Of a stretch of 16,037 nucleotides of DNA, positions 1-6,889 are shown one piece after another (the first letter of the stretch is position 1; every line of letters begins with the position of its first letter). The notes under the pieces were generated by a model. The model made no database searches. It was not told the origin of the DNA and worked only from the letters and a program-made list of their open reading frames with translations. A program made the position numbers and the translations under genes. The stretch is from Gammaproteobacteria bacterium UBA4475 (GTDB lineage: Bacteria > Pseudomonadota > Gammaproteobacteria > Pseudomonadales > Azotimanducaceae). The DNA lies in contig DGOD01000270.1 in NCBI GenBank assembly GCA_002389265.1, forward strand, positions 1 through 16,037, in the 5' to 3' direction.

Positions 1-110
1 GCCCATTGCACGTGCTTCTTGCATCTCGTGCAGTAGACCTCGTATCTATGAGGCGACGACTTCGGCACTGGGCGCACGATGCAGGGATGTTTCTCATGCT
101 TTTTTTTCAT
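1..110 (-). CDS. Partial small CxxC protein, runs off the left edge
   Basis: This frame is open from an ATG at 110 to the window edge, giving 36 residues that begin MKKKHEKHPCIVRPVP. It contains a CxxC pair (C27, C30) followed by an aromatic position (YCTRCKKHVQW). The start has a strong ribosome site, GGAGG at 120-116, five bases upstream. It overlaps the last 17 bases of the preceding gene (94-339), as in a translationally coupled operon. The local pattern, CxxC then H-x-x-W-A, resembles the neighbour's RCEGCNTHLCWA, so the two may be related zinc-ribbon-like knuckles; two cysteines alone cannot prove metal binding. The function is not recognised and the C-terminus is outside the window. 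Confidence 0.55.
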   Translation of the reverse strand, partial: MKKKHEKHPCIVRPVPKSSPHRYEVYCTRCKKHVQW

Positions 111-339
111 TGTTGCCTCCACTAGTTGCGACCACCTTGATGTTGTCCCTTGGCGTGACTTTGGATTTCAGCTTTGCGCCAAGATCCCTCCAAGTTTGCA
201 AATCTTCCACTGATGCCCAGCACAAATGTGTGTTGCACCCTTCGCAGCGAAACTCAGCAGCTCGTTCCCGATGAGCTGTGTAGTGAAGCTCGACGCCGTG
301 TGGTAGATGTGACTTGATAATCCTGTCTTTATTGGACAC
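94..339 (-). CDS. Small cysteine-containing hypothetical protein (81 aa)
   Basis: An 81-residue protein with a GTG start at 339, one base after the stop of the upstream gene (341-880), so translation is probably coupled. Residues C32, C35 and C40 lie in RCEGCNTHLCWA, a CxxC-x4-C arrangement that could be half of a zinc knuckle. The rest is basic and polar, with no signal peptide or membrane segment, which suggests a cytoplasmic, perhaps nucleic-acid- or protein-binding, role (inference). Its end overlaps the start of the next CxxC protein at 110. I do not recognise a named family. That it is a real gene is supported by the one-base and overlapping junctions on either side and by its resemblance to its neighbour. 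Confidence 0.6.
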   Translation of the reverse strand: MSNKDRIIKSHLPHGVELHYTAHRERAAEFRCEGCNTHLCWASVEDLQTWRDLGAKLKSKVTPRDNIKVVATSGGNNEKKA

Positions 340-340
340 C

Positions 341-880
341 TTATGCCGCCAATGATTTGGAGTTTGCAGGAGGTGCTAGCAGAGCATTAAGTGCAGCTCT
401 AGTTTCAGCGTTGACCAACTCAGGCGCGTGGCGGGCGATAAACCATTCGCTTGTTAGCTCAAGTTTGTTTTGGTCGCGCAGCCACAAAAAGTTCTTGCCG
501 CCAAAGCCTTTTTCGATGATTCGCTTGTGAACAAGTGTCCAGCTCCCATATCTGTTATGCATTTGCGTAAGTCGACCCTTAGGAGGGCATCTGCCGTTGG
601 ATTTAAAGAATGAACAGCCGTCTTCAATAACAGTCCAAGCCACGTACTCGGGCCGGCTACGAATTTCAATCGCCTTCTGTGTGGCTAGTTCGGCCTCGCG
701 CTGAAGACTGTTTGCAGCTGGATGTTCCTTAGAGATTCGATACAGTCTTGCGCTTAAGTTGAGCAGCTTGTTAGGGCAAACCATGCTGCTGATTGTTTTG
801 CGAACGCGAGCGCGGCTATTGCTAACAATGGCTCCTTGAGTGATAGGGCAAGTTTCGTTGTTTAGCTTTTTGATCAACAT
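341..880 (-). CDS. Hypothetical protein (179 aa), first gene of a minus-strand trio
   Basis: The ATG at 880 is preceded by AAGGA at 893-889 with an 8-base spacer, a good start. The 179-residue product is basic and soluble, with no signal peptide or transmembrane segment. Visible features are scattered cysteines (C11, C35, C89, C98), a basic N-terminal stretch (SNSRARVRKTISS) and an aromatic central part (EYVAWTVIEDGCSFF, then YGSWTLVHKRIIEKGFGGKNFLWL). No catalytic motif or named family is recognised. It leads an apparent operon with the two small CxxC proteins at 94-339 and <1-110, and is transcribed away from the gene at 1173 across a shared upstream region. Its place among island-type genes suggests accessory cargo (inference). 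Confidence 0.65.
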   Translation of the reverse strand: MLIKKLNNETCPITQGAIVSNSRARVRKTISSMVCPNKLLNLSARLYRISKEHPAANSLQREAELATQKAIEIRSRPEYVAWTVIEDGCSFFKSNGRCPPKGRLTQMHNRYGSWTLVHKRIIEKGFGGKNFLWLRDQNKLELTSEWFIARHAPELVNAETRAALNALLAPPANSKSLAA

Positions 881-1172
881 ATTAATTTTCCTTTTTTTCC
901 GTTCTAGTAAGTTACGTAATAATGGTACGAGACAAAAATATGTATAAGGTGGTTAAGTATTTTTCATTCTATACTTGCTACAAATTCTGATCTGGCGTAG
1001 CATCTTTCCGACCTGTGTGATGATTGTTACATTGCCATATCGTATACATTGGTTTTTCTAAGCAGTTGAAATACTTGATACATGCTGTAGCAGTAAGACA
1101 ATGAATTACGTATCTTAGGCGTTAAGACCTATTGATCTGCTTTAAGTAAATAAAACGGAGAAATTGATAACC
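881..1172. promoter_or_regulatory. AT-rich divergent intergenic region with an inverted repeat
   Basis: About 290 bases separate two divergently transcribed genes, so promoters for both should lie here. An inverted repeat AAGTAT-N10-ATACTT sits at 955-960 and 971-976, an operator-like shape. The palindrome TTACGTAA is at 912-919, and its first seven bases recur at 1106-1112 in the same orientation. A TTGAAA at about 1066-1071 could be a -35 box for the plus-strand gene, but no convincing -10 follows at the right spacing. No ORF, RNA gene or terminator was seen. Confidence 0.35.
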
Positions 1173-2132
1173 ATGGGGCCTCTTTTTTTTCCCAAACCAC
1201 AGCCACTTAGCCCAAATACAAAAGTCCAGCTCGACGCCAAAGGGCGAAGAGTTTTGATTCGAAAGGGTAAGCCCGTGCTAGTGAAAGGCACGTGGACTGC
1301 GGATAGTCTGTATTACTTGTGGTTTGAGTATTTGAAGCGCAGTAATAAGTACAAAATTGCATGTGCGAGTAAGGGCAAGGGTATGAGGAAAATCTTCGAT
1401 GATTTTGGAGATATCTTTCAGTACCAAGGACTAGATGGTTTTTGGCAGTGGTGGAATGAAAGGGGACAGTATCTCTTCGGGATTTCCCCAGTGTCCCAGT
1501 TGAATGATTTTTGCTCTCTTGAGGAGCTTGCAGAGCTGGAGACTGAAATTGCCGTAGGTAATTACCAGTTGGTAGCTTTGCCTACTAATCTCACCAAATC
1601 AGCATTGAAAAATCGTGTTGGTAAGCTCATCAGTCAAATGAACGTTGACCCATCGAGAAATGATCTCGCTAAGTACCAGATTAAACATGTGAAAGTAGAC
1701 GCTGACAGTCTCAAGAATTGCTTACTTGCGTATGACTTAAAGCAGCAAGGGCTAGATGCGCTTGAAATTGCTTTTAGAGTAAAGAGTGTGACACCTAAGG
1801 AAGCTGAGGACTTGCTGATCGATGGGCGGAAAAATCCAAGGGAGGTAGATTTAGAAGGCCTAGTCGAGATGAGTGAGCAAAACCATGCGGAGTATAACAA
1901 GCGCTTAAAGAGGGCTGAGGAGATTGTCTCAAAGCGCCTTGAGAGATTGGGCAAGACTTGGGACGATGTGGATTACGACGCATTATTAGACAAAGAAATG
2001 GGGCTCCTTAAAACTAATTATGTAAGGACTGCTCGTAAAGCTAGTCTAAGAACAAACACTTACAAGCTGATCAAGAAAGCTGAAGCTAATATTGCTGCTG
2101 TTGAGCGAGGAGAATTTGGGTTCGGACATTGA
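1173..2132 (+). CDS. Hypothetical island-type protein (319 aa)
   Basis: A soluble, lysine-rich protein of unknown function. I chose the ATG at 1173 because GGAG (1157-1160) lies 12 bases upstream; the in-frame TTG at 1164 is only 3 bases from it. The N-terminal third has an aromatic block, YLWFEYLKRSNKYKIAC near residues 47-63, then a DFGDIF segment and FWQWWNERGQYLF. I recall similar W/F-rich blocks in unassigned proteins of integrative and conjugative elements, but cannot check this. The C-terminal part (about 210-319) is charged and helical in character, repeatedly rich in K, E and R, and could form a coiled coil or bind DNA. No enzyme motif is visible. It is divergent from the 341-880 gene and stands alone on its strand, with a 272-base gap before the next start. 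Confidence 0.65.
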   Translation: MGPLFFPKPQPLSPNTKVQLDAKGRRVLIRKGKPVLVKGTWTADSLYYLWFEYLKRSNKYKIACASKGKGMRKIFDDFGDIFQYQGLDGFWQWWNERGQYLFGISPVSQLNDFCSLEELAELETEIAVGNYQLVALPTNLTKSALKNRVGKLISQMNVDPSRNDLAKYQIKHVKVDADSLKNCLLAYDLKQQGLDALEIAFRVKSVTPKEAEDLLIDGRKNPREVDLEGLVEMSEQNHAEYNKRLKRAEEIVSKRLERLGKTWDDVDYDALLDKEMGLLKTNYVRTARKASLRTNTYKLIKKAEANIAAVERGEFGFGH

Positions 2133-2404
2133 GCAATTAGTGCATTGTGATAGTTCACCCTTGACGACGCTAATCACTTTAATTCGATGTATGGAAGCTC
2201 GAAGAAACGGCTTAACGTAAGCCGATTGAAGTGTTGAGTAGAAGCTATTATTCACTAGCCTATTGGACACTGACCAATAGTTAAAGAATGAAGATGGTTT
2301 CTGAATTTCGGGCGAAATTCGTCTAGTTCGATAAGTTTCTGAAAAATATCCTCGCTTACAACTAAGTGTCGGTATCGGAAAAAAGCAAAAAAAGGATGCG
2401 ATTT
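2133..2404. promoter_or_regulatory. Intergenic region with three inverted repeats
   Basis: No gene is supported here. Three perfect inverted repeats occur: GGCTTA-ACG-TAAGCC (2209-2223), CTATTGG-N7-CCAATAG (2260-2280) and GAATTTCG-GG-CGAAATTC (2303-2320). The first two could be weak hairpins ending the upstream transcript, but neither is followed by a run of T. The third has almost no loop and suits a dimeric DNA-binding protein better than a terminator. It lies about 85 bases upstream of the ATG at 2405 and may be an operator for the following three-gene operon (inference). Confidence 0.4.
2303..2320. promoter_or_regulatory. 18-bp near-perfect palindrome, candidate operator
   Basis: GAATTTCG, two G bases, then CGAAATTC: eight-base arms match perfectly. 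The two-base centre makes an RNA hairpin unlikely and fits a site for a dimeric repressor or activator. It lies directly upstream of the nuclease/helicase operon. No regulator gene is recognised nearby, so the binding protein is unknown. Confidence 0.4.
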
Positions 2405-2806
2405 ATGGAGAACATTATCGAAGGTTGGGTGCTACGAAGTATCTCGAGTAACGTCGATGATCTGCCGGAATTGGGCGAAAACATCAGCGTAATTCCAGCG
2501 ATCAAAATTGCTTTCGATGGCTATCAAGAAGATGACGACGGAATTGAAGATCTCAACGAACAATCCTTCGCGGTCTACATCCATAAATGTTCTGGAGATG
2601 AAAACTTCATCTTCCCAGAACACGAGAAGACCGCATGGTCAGTTGTACAGAGACCAGCGGAAGAGATTTGTCACTTTGTGTGGGTAAGCATCGAATCTGG
2701 TGAATGCTCTGGCCCCGAGCTAGAGGACAGTATTTCAAACTCTGAGCTTGAATCGGCTCGGATTAAAGAAATTGTAAATACCCTCGCATCCAGGCATCCC
2801 GAATAA
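2405..2806 (+). CDS. Small acidic hypothetical protein, first gene of the nuclease/helicase operon
   Basis: The preferred start is ATG 2405, giving 133 residues, because AAGGA (2392-2396) lies 8 bases upstream. In-frame starts at 2396 (ATG) and 2366 (GTG) would lengthen it to 136 or 146 residues. The product is strongly acidic, with clusters such as YQEDDDGIEDLNE, and has no signal peptide, membrane span or recognisable catalytic motif. Its C-terminal region (roughly from PELEDSISNSELESARIKEI) looks helical. It ends 15 bases before the nuclease-like gene at 2822, so the two are almost certainly co-transcribed with the SNF2 helicase gene. An acidic partner might be an inhibitor, a DNA mimic or a specificity subunit of the system, but nothing in the sequence settles this. 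Confidence 0.65.
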   Translation: MENIIEGWVLRSISSNVDDLPELGENISVIPAIKIAFDGYQEDDDGIEDLNEQSFAVYIHKCSGDENFIFPEHEKTAWSVVQRPAEEICHFVWVSIESGECSGPELEDSISNSELESARIKEIVNTLASRHPE

Positions 2807-2821
2807 CGAAGAGACAGATCT

Positions 2822-3823
2822 ATGGCCATTAAGCTCCGAAAGGATACTCTGGAAATTAAAAACATCCAGGTAGAGAACCCATTGATGGCCGAATACCTGG
2901 CAGGTCTGCCCGAAGCTCAGCGAGAGGAAGCAGTTATTAAGGCTTTGGGGATCGGTATTCTCGCAGAGATAAAAGGTGAGATAGCTCAATTTCTGAATGA
3001 AACCGAGGGCGAAATTGGCAAGAGATTGGCAAATCTGAAAGCTCTGTATGAGTTACGTGAAATGCGGTATCGCGAGACGAGCAGTAAAGGTCTTGATGCT
3101 GAGCAGAAAATCCTTCAGGCACTAAAGGATATCCAAACTACTTCTGCATTTTCCGACGATGAAATTACGGATCTATCAACCGTTCGAGGTGTATTACCCA
3201 GGAACAAGACAGGAGACTTGTTGATTGAGGTGGACGGTTGCAACGACGTCACTATTGGTCTTGAGATAAAGCTTGATAAAGGCGTAAAGCTTGGACAAAT
3301 CGATAATCGTGACCCCGCCGCCCAAACAGATACCGCGATAGGCCAGCTTTTAGAAATGCGCACTAACCGTGAGACCGACGCGAATGCGATTGTGTTTGAC
3401 GAAGACAGCATGGATGCAACGGTTGCAGCGGCATGTCCAAACGGCATCAAATATGTCCAAGCTATCGGTTTCGTAGTGATCGTTAATACTAGGCGAGGAG
3501 ACTACGAGAATCTCGCAATTTTTTATTCGATTGCTCGTGAAATGGCGAAAGCGCGTTTTGATGTGAACACTTTGGAGTCTGCATCTGTGGCCATGGTTGT
3601 CGAGCGTCTACTCTATCTTTTGAACGACTATCGGTCTGTTGAAAAAGAAGTGGGTTCTATCAAGAAGAGCGCAGACAAAATCAGTGCGTCGCTGACAAAG
3701 CTTTCAAAATTTGTCGGAATAACAGAGAAGTATCTTATGACCTTGTTGCAGAACGGAAAGCTCTCGGAGGAGCAAGTGATGCGACTCTATCAATCCGCTG
3801 AAATTGATTTCAAGGACAGCTGA
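2822..3823 (+). CDS. PD-(D/E)xK nuclease-like protein (333 aa)
   Basis: Probably a DNA-cleaving subunit. The middle of the protein has the order expected of the PD-(D/E)xK fold: a helix with an acidic residue (KGLDAEQKILQAL, about 89-101), then GDLLIEVDG with D132, then a strand carrying IGLEIK with E148 and K150. These are visible motif matches; the nuclease call is inferred from family knowledge. The N-terminal 80 residues and the C-terminal part (about 265-320, many K/E and regular hydrophobics) look helical and may mediate oligomerisation or contact the helicase. No signal peptide or membrane segment is seen. It lies 15 bases after the small acidic gene and 18 bases before the SNF2 helicase GTG start, which argues for one operon and a joint role. 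The coding sequence is intact. Confidence 0.7.
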   Translation: MAIKLRKDTLEIKNIQVENPLMAEYLAGLPEAQREEAVIKALGIGILAEIKGEIAQFLNETEGEIGKRLANLKALYELREMRYRETSSKGLDAEQKILQALKDIQTTSAFSDDEITDLSTVRGVLPRNKTGDLLIEVDGCNDVTIGLEIKLDKGVKLGQIDNRDPAAQTDTAIGQLLEMRTNRETDANAIVFDEDSMDATVAAACPNGIKYVQAIGFVVIVNTRRGDYENLAIFYSIAREMAKARFDVNTLESASVAMVVERLLYLLNDYRSVEKEVGSIKKSADKISASLTKLSKFVGITEKYLMTLLQNGKLSEEQVMRLYQSAEIDFKDS

Positions 3824-3841
3824 TCCTGGGGGCTCAATAGA

Positions 3842-5215
3842 GTGACAACCATAACGCCGCACCACGCCAAATACTATGCTCATGAGCTGACGTGCCGCCA
3901 TGCTGCTGACAGTGTTGATCGCCTGTCTCAGTCGCTTTTTGATGCCAGTGTGGACCTTAACCCTCACCAGATTGAGGCAGCACTATTTGCACTACGGAAC
4001 CCGCTTCAAGAGGGCGTCTTGCTGGCTGATGAAGTTGGCCTTGGAAAAACTATCGAAGCTGCTTTAGTACTATGCCAATGCTGGGCAGAGAGAAAGCGCC
4101 GATTGATCATTATCTGCCCAGCGGCGCTGAGGAAGCAGTGGTCTCAAGAGCTCGTTGAAAAGTTTGCTCTGCCCAGTGTCGTAATCGATGCTACGTATGT
4201 GCGCAGGTCTGGCATGTCTCCCAGAATGGCTTTGAGCGCGACTGCCTCAAAACAAGTGGTCATCATGTCCTACCACTTTGCCGCCAAGCTGGCGGATGAT
4301 CTCGTGCCGATTCCATGGGATCTGGTGGTTATCGATGAGGCGCATAAGCTTCGAAACGCGCATCGTCCTAGCAACCGCATGGGGCAGGCTCTTAAGCTGG
4401 CCTTTAACGGTAGGCGCAAGATATTGCTAACAGCTACGCCCCTACAAAATTCATTGATGGAGCTTTATGGCCTTTCAACGTTACTTGATGAGCATTTGTT
4501 TGGTGATGAGAAGGCATTTCGTAAGCAATATATCAACGGCGAAGGCTCTAACGAGGAGCTAAGAGAAAGGCTTGCTGGCTTTGTCAAGCGTACACTACGA
4601 CAGCAGGTACTTGAGTACGTTCGATATACAGAACGTTTGGCACTCACACAGCCGTTCAAACCCACTAATGAGGAGCACAGCTTGTATGAAGCCATCTCTG
4701 TATTCCTGCAAAGAGAGCACTCTTTTGCTTTGCCAAAGAAGCAACGGCACCTAACTGGCCTGATATTACGGAAGCTACTTGCGTCAAGCCCATATGCCGT
4801 TCTAGGAACGTTGCTAACAATTCGTGAACGTTTGCAAAAGTTGCGTGATGATTTTGATAATCAAAAACAAGAAGAAGATAATTTTTTAGCAAAGCTGGTC
4901 GAGGATGATGACCTTGAAGATGAATATCTAGAGGAGGCTGAGTTCGACCAGGAAGATGTCGAGCTAGGGCAGAGCGAAGAGCCGGCATTGTCAAAAGATG
5001 ACTTGATTGAAGAAATCGGCGAGATTGAGGGGTTTATTGAAAAGGCAAGGTCACTCAAAACAGACACAAAGGCCCAGTCTTTACTAAAAGCCCTGGAGAT
5101 GGGTTTTAAAAAAATGGCTGAATATAACGGCCCTCGTAAGGCAATCATCTTCACAGAGTCAAAACGTACCCAGAAATGTACGTCGTCAAACCCAGTTGGA
5201 CAGTCAGCGGCCTGA
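3842..5215 (+). pseudogene. SNF2-family helicase, truncated at residue 445 by an IS3-family element
   Basis: The frame has a GTG start at 3842 and encodes 457 residues; K445 is the last native one and the final 12 come from the left end of the insertion sequence at 5177. The first ATPase lobe is complete: LNPHQ (39-43), Walker A DEVGLGKT with K69, Walker B DEAH (165-168) and motif III TATP (197-200). Next come a conserved basic/aromatic segment near 249-265 and an acidic, coiled insert around 345-400. Only the first strand of the second lobe (KAIIFTES, 433-440) remains; motifs V and VI with the arginine finger are lost. Relatives that I recall with the MTTITPHHAK start are roughly twice as long, and some sit beside DNA methyltransferase and further helicase genes. 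Expected to be inactive here. The missing part is not on the far side of the element. Confidence 0.8.
5177..5203 (+). repeat. Terminal inverted repeat of the IS, orfB side
   Basis: The 27-base end starts TGTACGTCGTCA and finishes TTGGACAG. It pairs with 6644-6670 in inverted orientation with mismatches at positions 6, 7, 13-16 and 19 of the repeat. The first base marks where the helicase frame is broken. Confidence 0.8.
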
Positions 5216-5216
5216 T

Positions 5217-6227
5217 TTAAGAGACAGTCTGGCCCATCAGGTTGTGGCCTAGTTGCCGACCATAATGTAACTGTCGGCGCTGAGCCATGGTATTTTGTTT
5301 AATCATTACTCGCTCTTCCAATATTTGCTGGCCTCGCCCGTAGTACACATCAGCGGGCGTCAGGTTATCCAACGACTCGTGATAACGCTCGTGATTGTAA
5401 TGCATCACGAAGCGCTGGATGCTCTCCTCTAGCTCACCGGGCAGGTAATAGTGATTGAGCAAAATCTGGTTTTTCATCGAGCGATGCCAGCGCTCAATCT
5501 TACCTTGTGTCTGTGGATGATAAGGGCGACCTCGTGTGTGCGTCATGTCCTTGCTGTCCAGATAGTCGGCCAGATCACCCGAGATGTAGCACGGGCCATT
5601 GTCACTGAGCAATCGTGGCCGGTGGTTCACCTTGACCTGATCAAGCCCGGTAAAATCCAGCGCGTCGTTCAGTGTATCCATTACATCACCGGCCCCCATG
5701 CTGGTACACAAACGCCAGGACAGGATAAAGCGAGAGTAATCATCCAGCACCGTTGACAGGTAATACCAGCCCCAGCCAATGATCTTGAAGTAGGTAAAAT
5801 CGGTCTGCCACAGCTCGTTTATCCGTCGACTCGGATGCTGGAACCTGTCACTCGCCTGCATCAGGATATAGGTAGGACTGGTAATCAGATCGTGCGCCTT
5901 CAGCAGCCTATACACCGTTGATTCCGAGATGTAGTAACGCTGGTTATCGGTATAACGTACCGCCAGCTCCCGTGGCGATAATTCAGGCTCTTCCAAGGCA
6001 AGATCGACAATCGCCTGCCGATGATTGTCTGGCACCTGATTCCATACTACTTGGGGGTGAGGCTGGTTATCTTCCAACGCATCAATACCGCCTTCATAAA
6101 AACGCTTCAGCCAGTTGTAATAGGTTGAGTGATGTATATCCAGCCGCCGGAGTGTTTGCCTGACAGACAAACTGGACTGTTCCACCAACTGGATAATCTC
6201 GTACTTCTCGGAGGCCGTGTATCTCAT
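5217..6227 (-). CDS. IS3-family transposase OrfB, DDE integrase catalytic subunit
   Basis: A 336-residue protein with an N-terminal helix-turn-helix of its own (about 5-45, SVRQTLRRLDIHHSTYYNW), a second helical HTH-like segment near 70-112, and an rve-type RNase H catalytic core. The triad is visible: D143 in WQTDF, D209 in LSDNG and E245 in GKIERW, with exactly 35 residues between the last two, as in the DD(35)E transposases. The C-terminal region has the usual YNxxRYHESL segment (277-286). It cleaves and joins the element ends. The ATG at 6227 overlaps the orfA stop as ATGA and has GGAGGA upstream, so it can start independently, but a frameshifted OrfAB fusion is also possible. The frame shows no lesion. 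Confidence 0.9.
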   Translation of the reverse strand: MRYTASEKYEIIQLVEQSSLSVRQTLRRLDIHHSTYYNWLKRFYEGGIDALEDNQPHPQVVWNQVPDNHRQAIVDLALEEPELSPRELAVRYTDNQRYYISESTVYRLLKAHDLITSPTYILMQASDRFQHPSRRINELWQTDFTYFKIIGWGWYYLSTVLDDYSRFILSWRLCTSMGAGDVMDTLNDALDFTGLDQVKVNHRPRLLSDNGPCYISGDLADYLDSKDMTHTRGRPYHPQTQGKIERWHRSMKNQILLNHYYLPGELEESIQRFVMHYNHERYHESLDNLTPADVYYGRGQQILEERVMIKQNTMAQRRQLHYGRQLGHNLMGQTVS

Positions 6228-6586
6228 ATACCGTCCTCCCCATCCCCGATCACGCTTTTTTTAAGCAGGCGGTTTTCCATCACTACTTCGGCCAGGGCTT
6301 CTTTTAGCGCCGCTGCCTCTGAACGCAACACCTTTACTTCATCGGAGGTGGCTTCCCGCACAATATCGCCAGATAGTCGCTTCTTGCCAGCTTCCAAAAA
6401 CTCCTTCGACCAGCGGTAATAGATATTGGTATTGAGACCTTCACGACGACACAGTTCAGCGATACTGTCTTCGCCCCGAAGCCCTTCGAGAACAATACGG
6501 ATTTTTTCCTCGGCAGAATATTGTTTGCGGGTGCGACGACGGATGTCACGAACGGTCTTTTCAACATCGGTTTTTTGCTTCATCAT
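6224..6586 (-). CDS. IS3-family transposase OrfA, HTH DNA-binding subunit
   Basis: A 120-residue protein. Residues 20-65 (RKQYSAEEKIRIVLEGL, then ELCRREGLNTNIYYRW) form the HTH_Tnp_1-type domain that recognises the element ends. The C-terminal part (about 85-112, LRSEAAALKEALAEVVMEN) is a leucine-zipper-like coiled coil typical of OrfA oligomerisation. Two consecutive ATGs occur; the second (6583) is six bases from AGGAG at 6594-6590 and is probably the real start, since the first is only three bases away. A slippery run near its end allows a -1 shift into orfB. Confidence 0.85.
   Translation of the reverse strand: MMKQKTDVEKTVRDIRRRTRKQYSAEEKIRIVLEGLRGEDSIAELCRREGLNTNIYYRWSKEFLEAGKKRLSGDIVREATSDEVKVLRSEAAALKEALAEVVMENRLLKKSVIGDGEDGI
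6255..6262 (-). promoter_or_regulatory. Programmed -1 frameshift site A-AAA-AAG in orfA
   Basis: On the minus strand, seven A bases followed by G occur within the LLKKS codons near the end of orfA. Shifting back one base there continues through KRDRGWGGRY with no stop and enters orfB in frame at its ATG. This is the standard way IS3-family elements make the active OrfAB transposase. Confidence 0.7.
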
Positions 6587-6643
6587 CTTCTCCTCTCAGA
6601 GTTAACGATGAGCCAAAACCGTCTCTTAGGCAATCAGGCTAAT

Positions 6644-6670
6644 CTGTCCAATTGATGCTGACGGGGTACA
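6644..6670 (-). repeat. Terminal inverted repeat of the IS, orfA side
   Basis: Read on the minus strand it starts TGTACCCCGTCA and finishes TTGGACAG, matching the other end at 20 of 27 positions. Its outer base abuts the DUF1232 remnant that begins at 6671. Confidence 0.8.
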
Positions 6671-6763
6671 AGCCCAGAACGGGGATGAAGTCTGGGATCA
6701 GGTCGATGGGGCGCAATGCGTAGCGTAGGCAACAACAATCATGACGAGGCATTTCGCATATCA
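6671..6763 (-). pseudogene. DUF1232 (YkvA-like) gene remnant, decayed and cut by the IS
   Basis: On the minus strand the codons at about 6720-6671 give LRPIDLIPDFIPVLGL, the signature of DUF1232 membrane proteins, whose next residues are usually Y-L-D-D. The IS end at 6670 removes them. Upstream, a different frame reads YAKCLVMIVVAYA, which is what normally precedes the signature. The two frames are separated by a 5-base tandem duplication (GCGTA twice at 6718-6727 on the plus strand); removing one copy restores AYALRPIDLIPD. A TGA at 6763-6761 stands where the family usually has the W of WYAK. So three lesions are visible: a nonsense codon, a frameshift and the IS truncation. The N-terminal part further upstream is not recognisable. 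The original function is unknown. Confidence 0.6.
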
Positions 6764-6889
6764 GCACAAACCGTCAACATCTACCCCGCCGGCCATGATG
6801 CTCAGAGGCTGTACCAGTTCGGAAGCGAAGAGTTATACCAACGCATCTATGGGGGCGGCACATTGAATGCTGTGTTGTTGGGCCATTGG

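Larger units (their letters stand above)
5177..6670 (-). mobile_element. Complete IS3-family insertion sequence (1494 bp)
   Basis: Both ends begin TGTAC and end an imperfect 27-bp inverted repeat with TTGGACAG; 20 of 27 positions match. Between them are orfA and orfB on the minus strand with a typical IS3-family frameshift arrangement, and both reading frames are intact. The 5' flank ends CCCAGAAA and the 3' flank begins AGCCCAGA, so no 3-5 base target duplication is visible. The left flank is helicase coding sequence and the right flank is a DUF1232 gene remnant in the opposite orientation. An element that had simply transposed in would leave the same gene on both sides, so it probably took part in a deletion, inversion or recombination between copies. 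Confidence 0.85.

Noticed and set aside
2046..2270. Minus-strand 74-residue frame overlapping the end of the 1173-2132 gene
   Set aside because: It spans the intergenic palindromes, lacks a ribosome site and has no recognisable feature.
2260..2280. CTATTGG/CCAATAG hairpin as a Rho-independent terminator
   Set aside because: It is AT-rich and followed by TTAAAG, not a T run, so termination is not supported.
4572..5154. Alternative frames inside the SNF2 gene on both strands
   Set aside because: They lie within a frame carrying clear helicase motifs and have low-complexity serine-rich or unstructured products.
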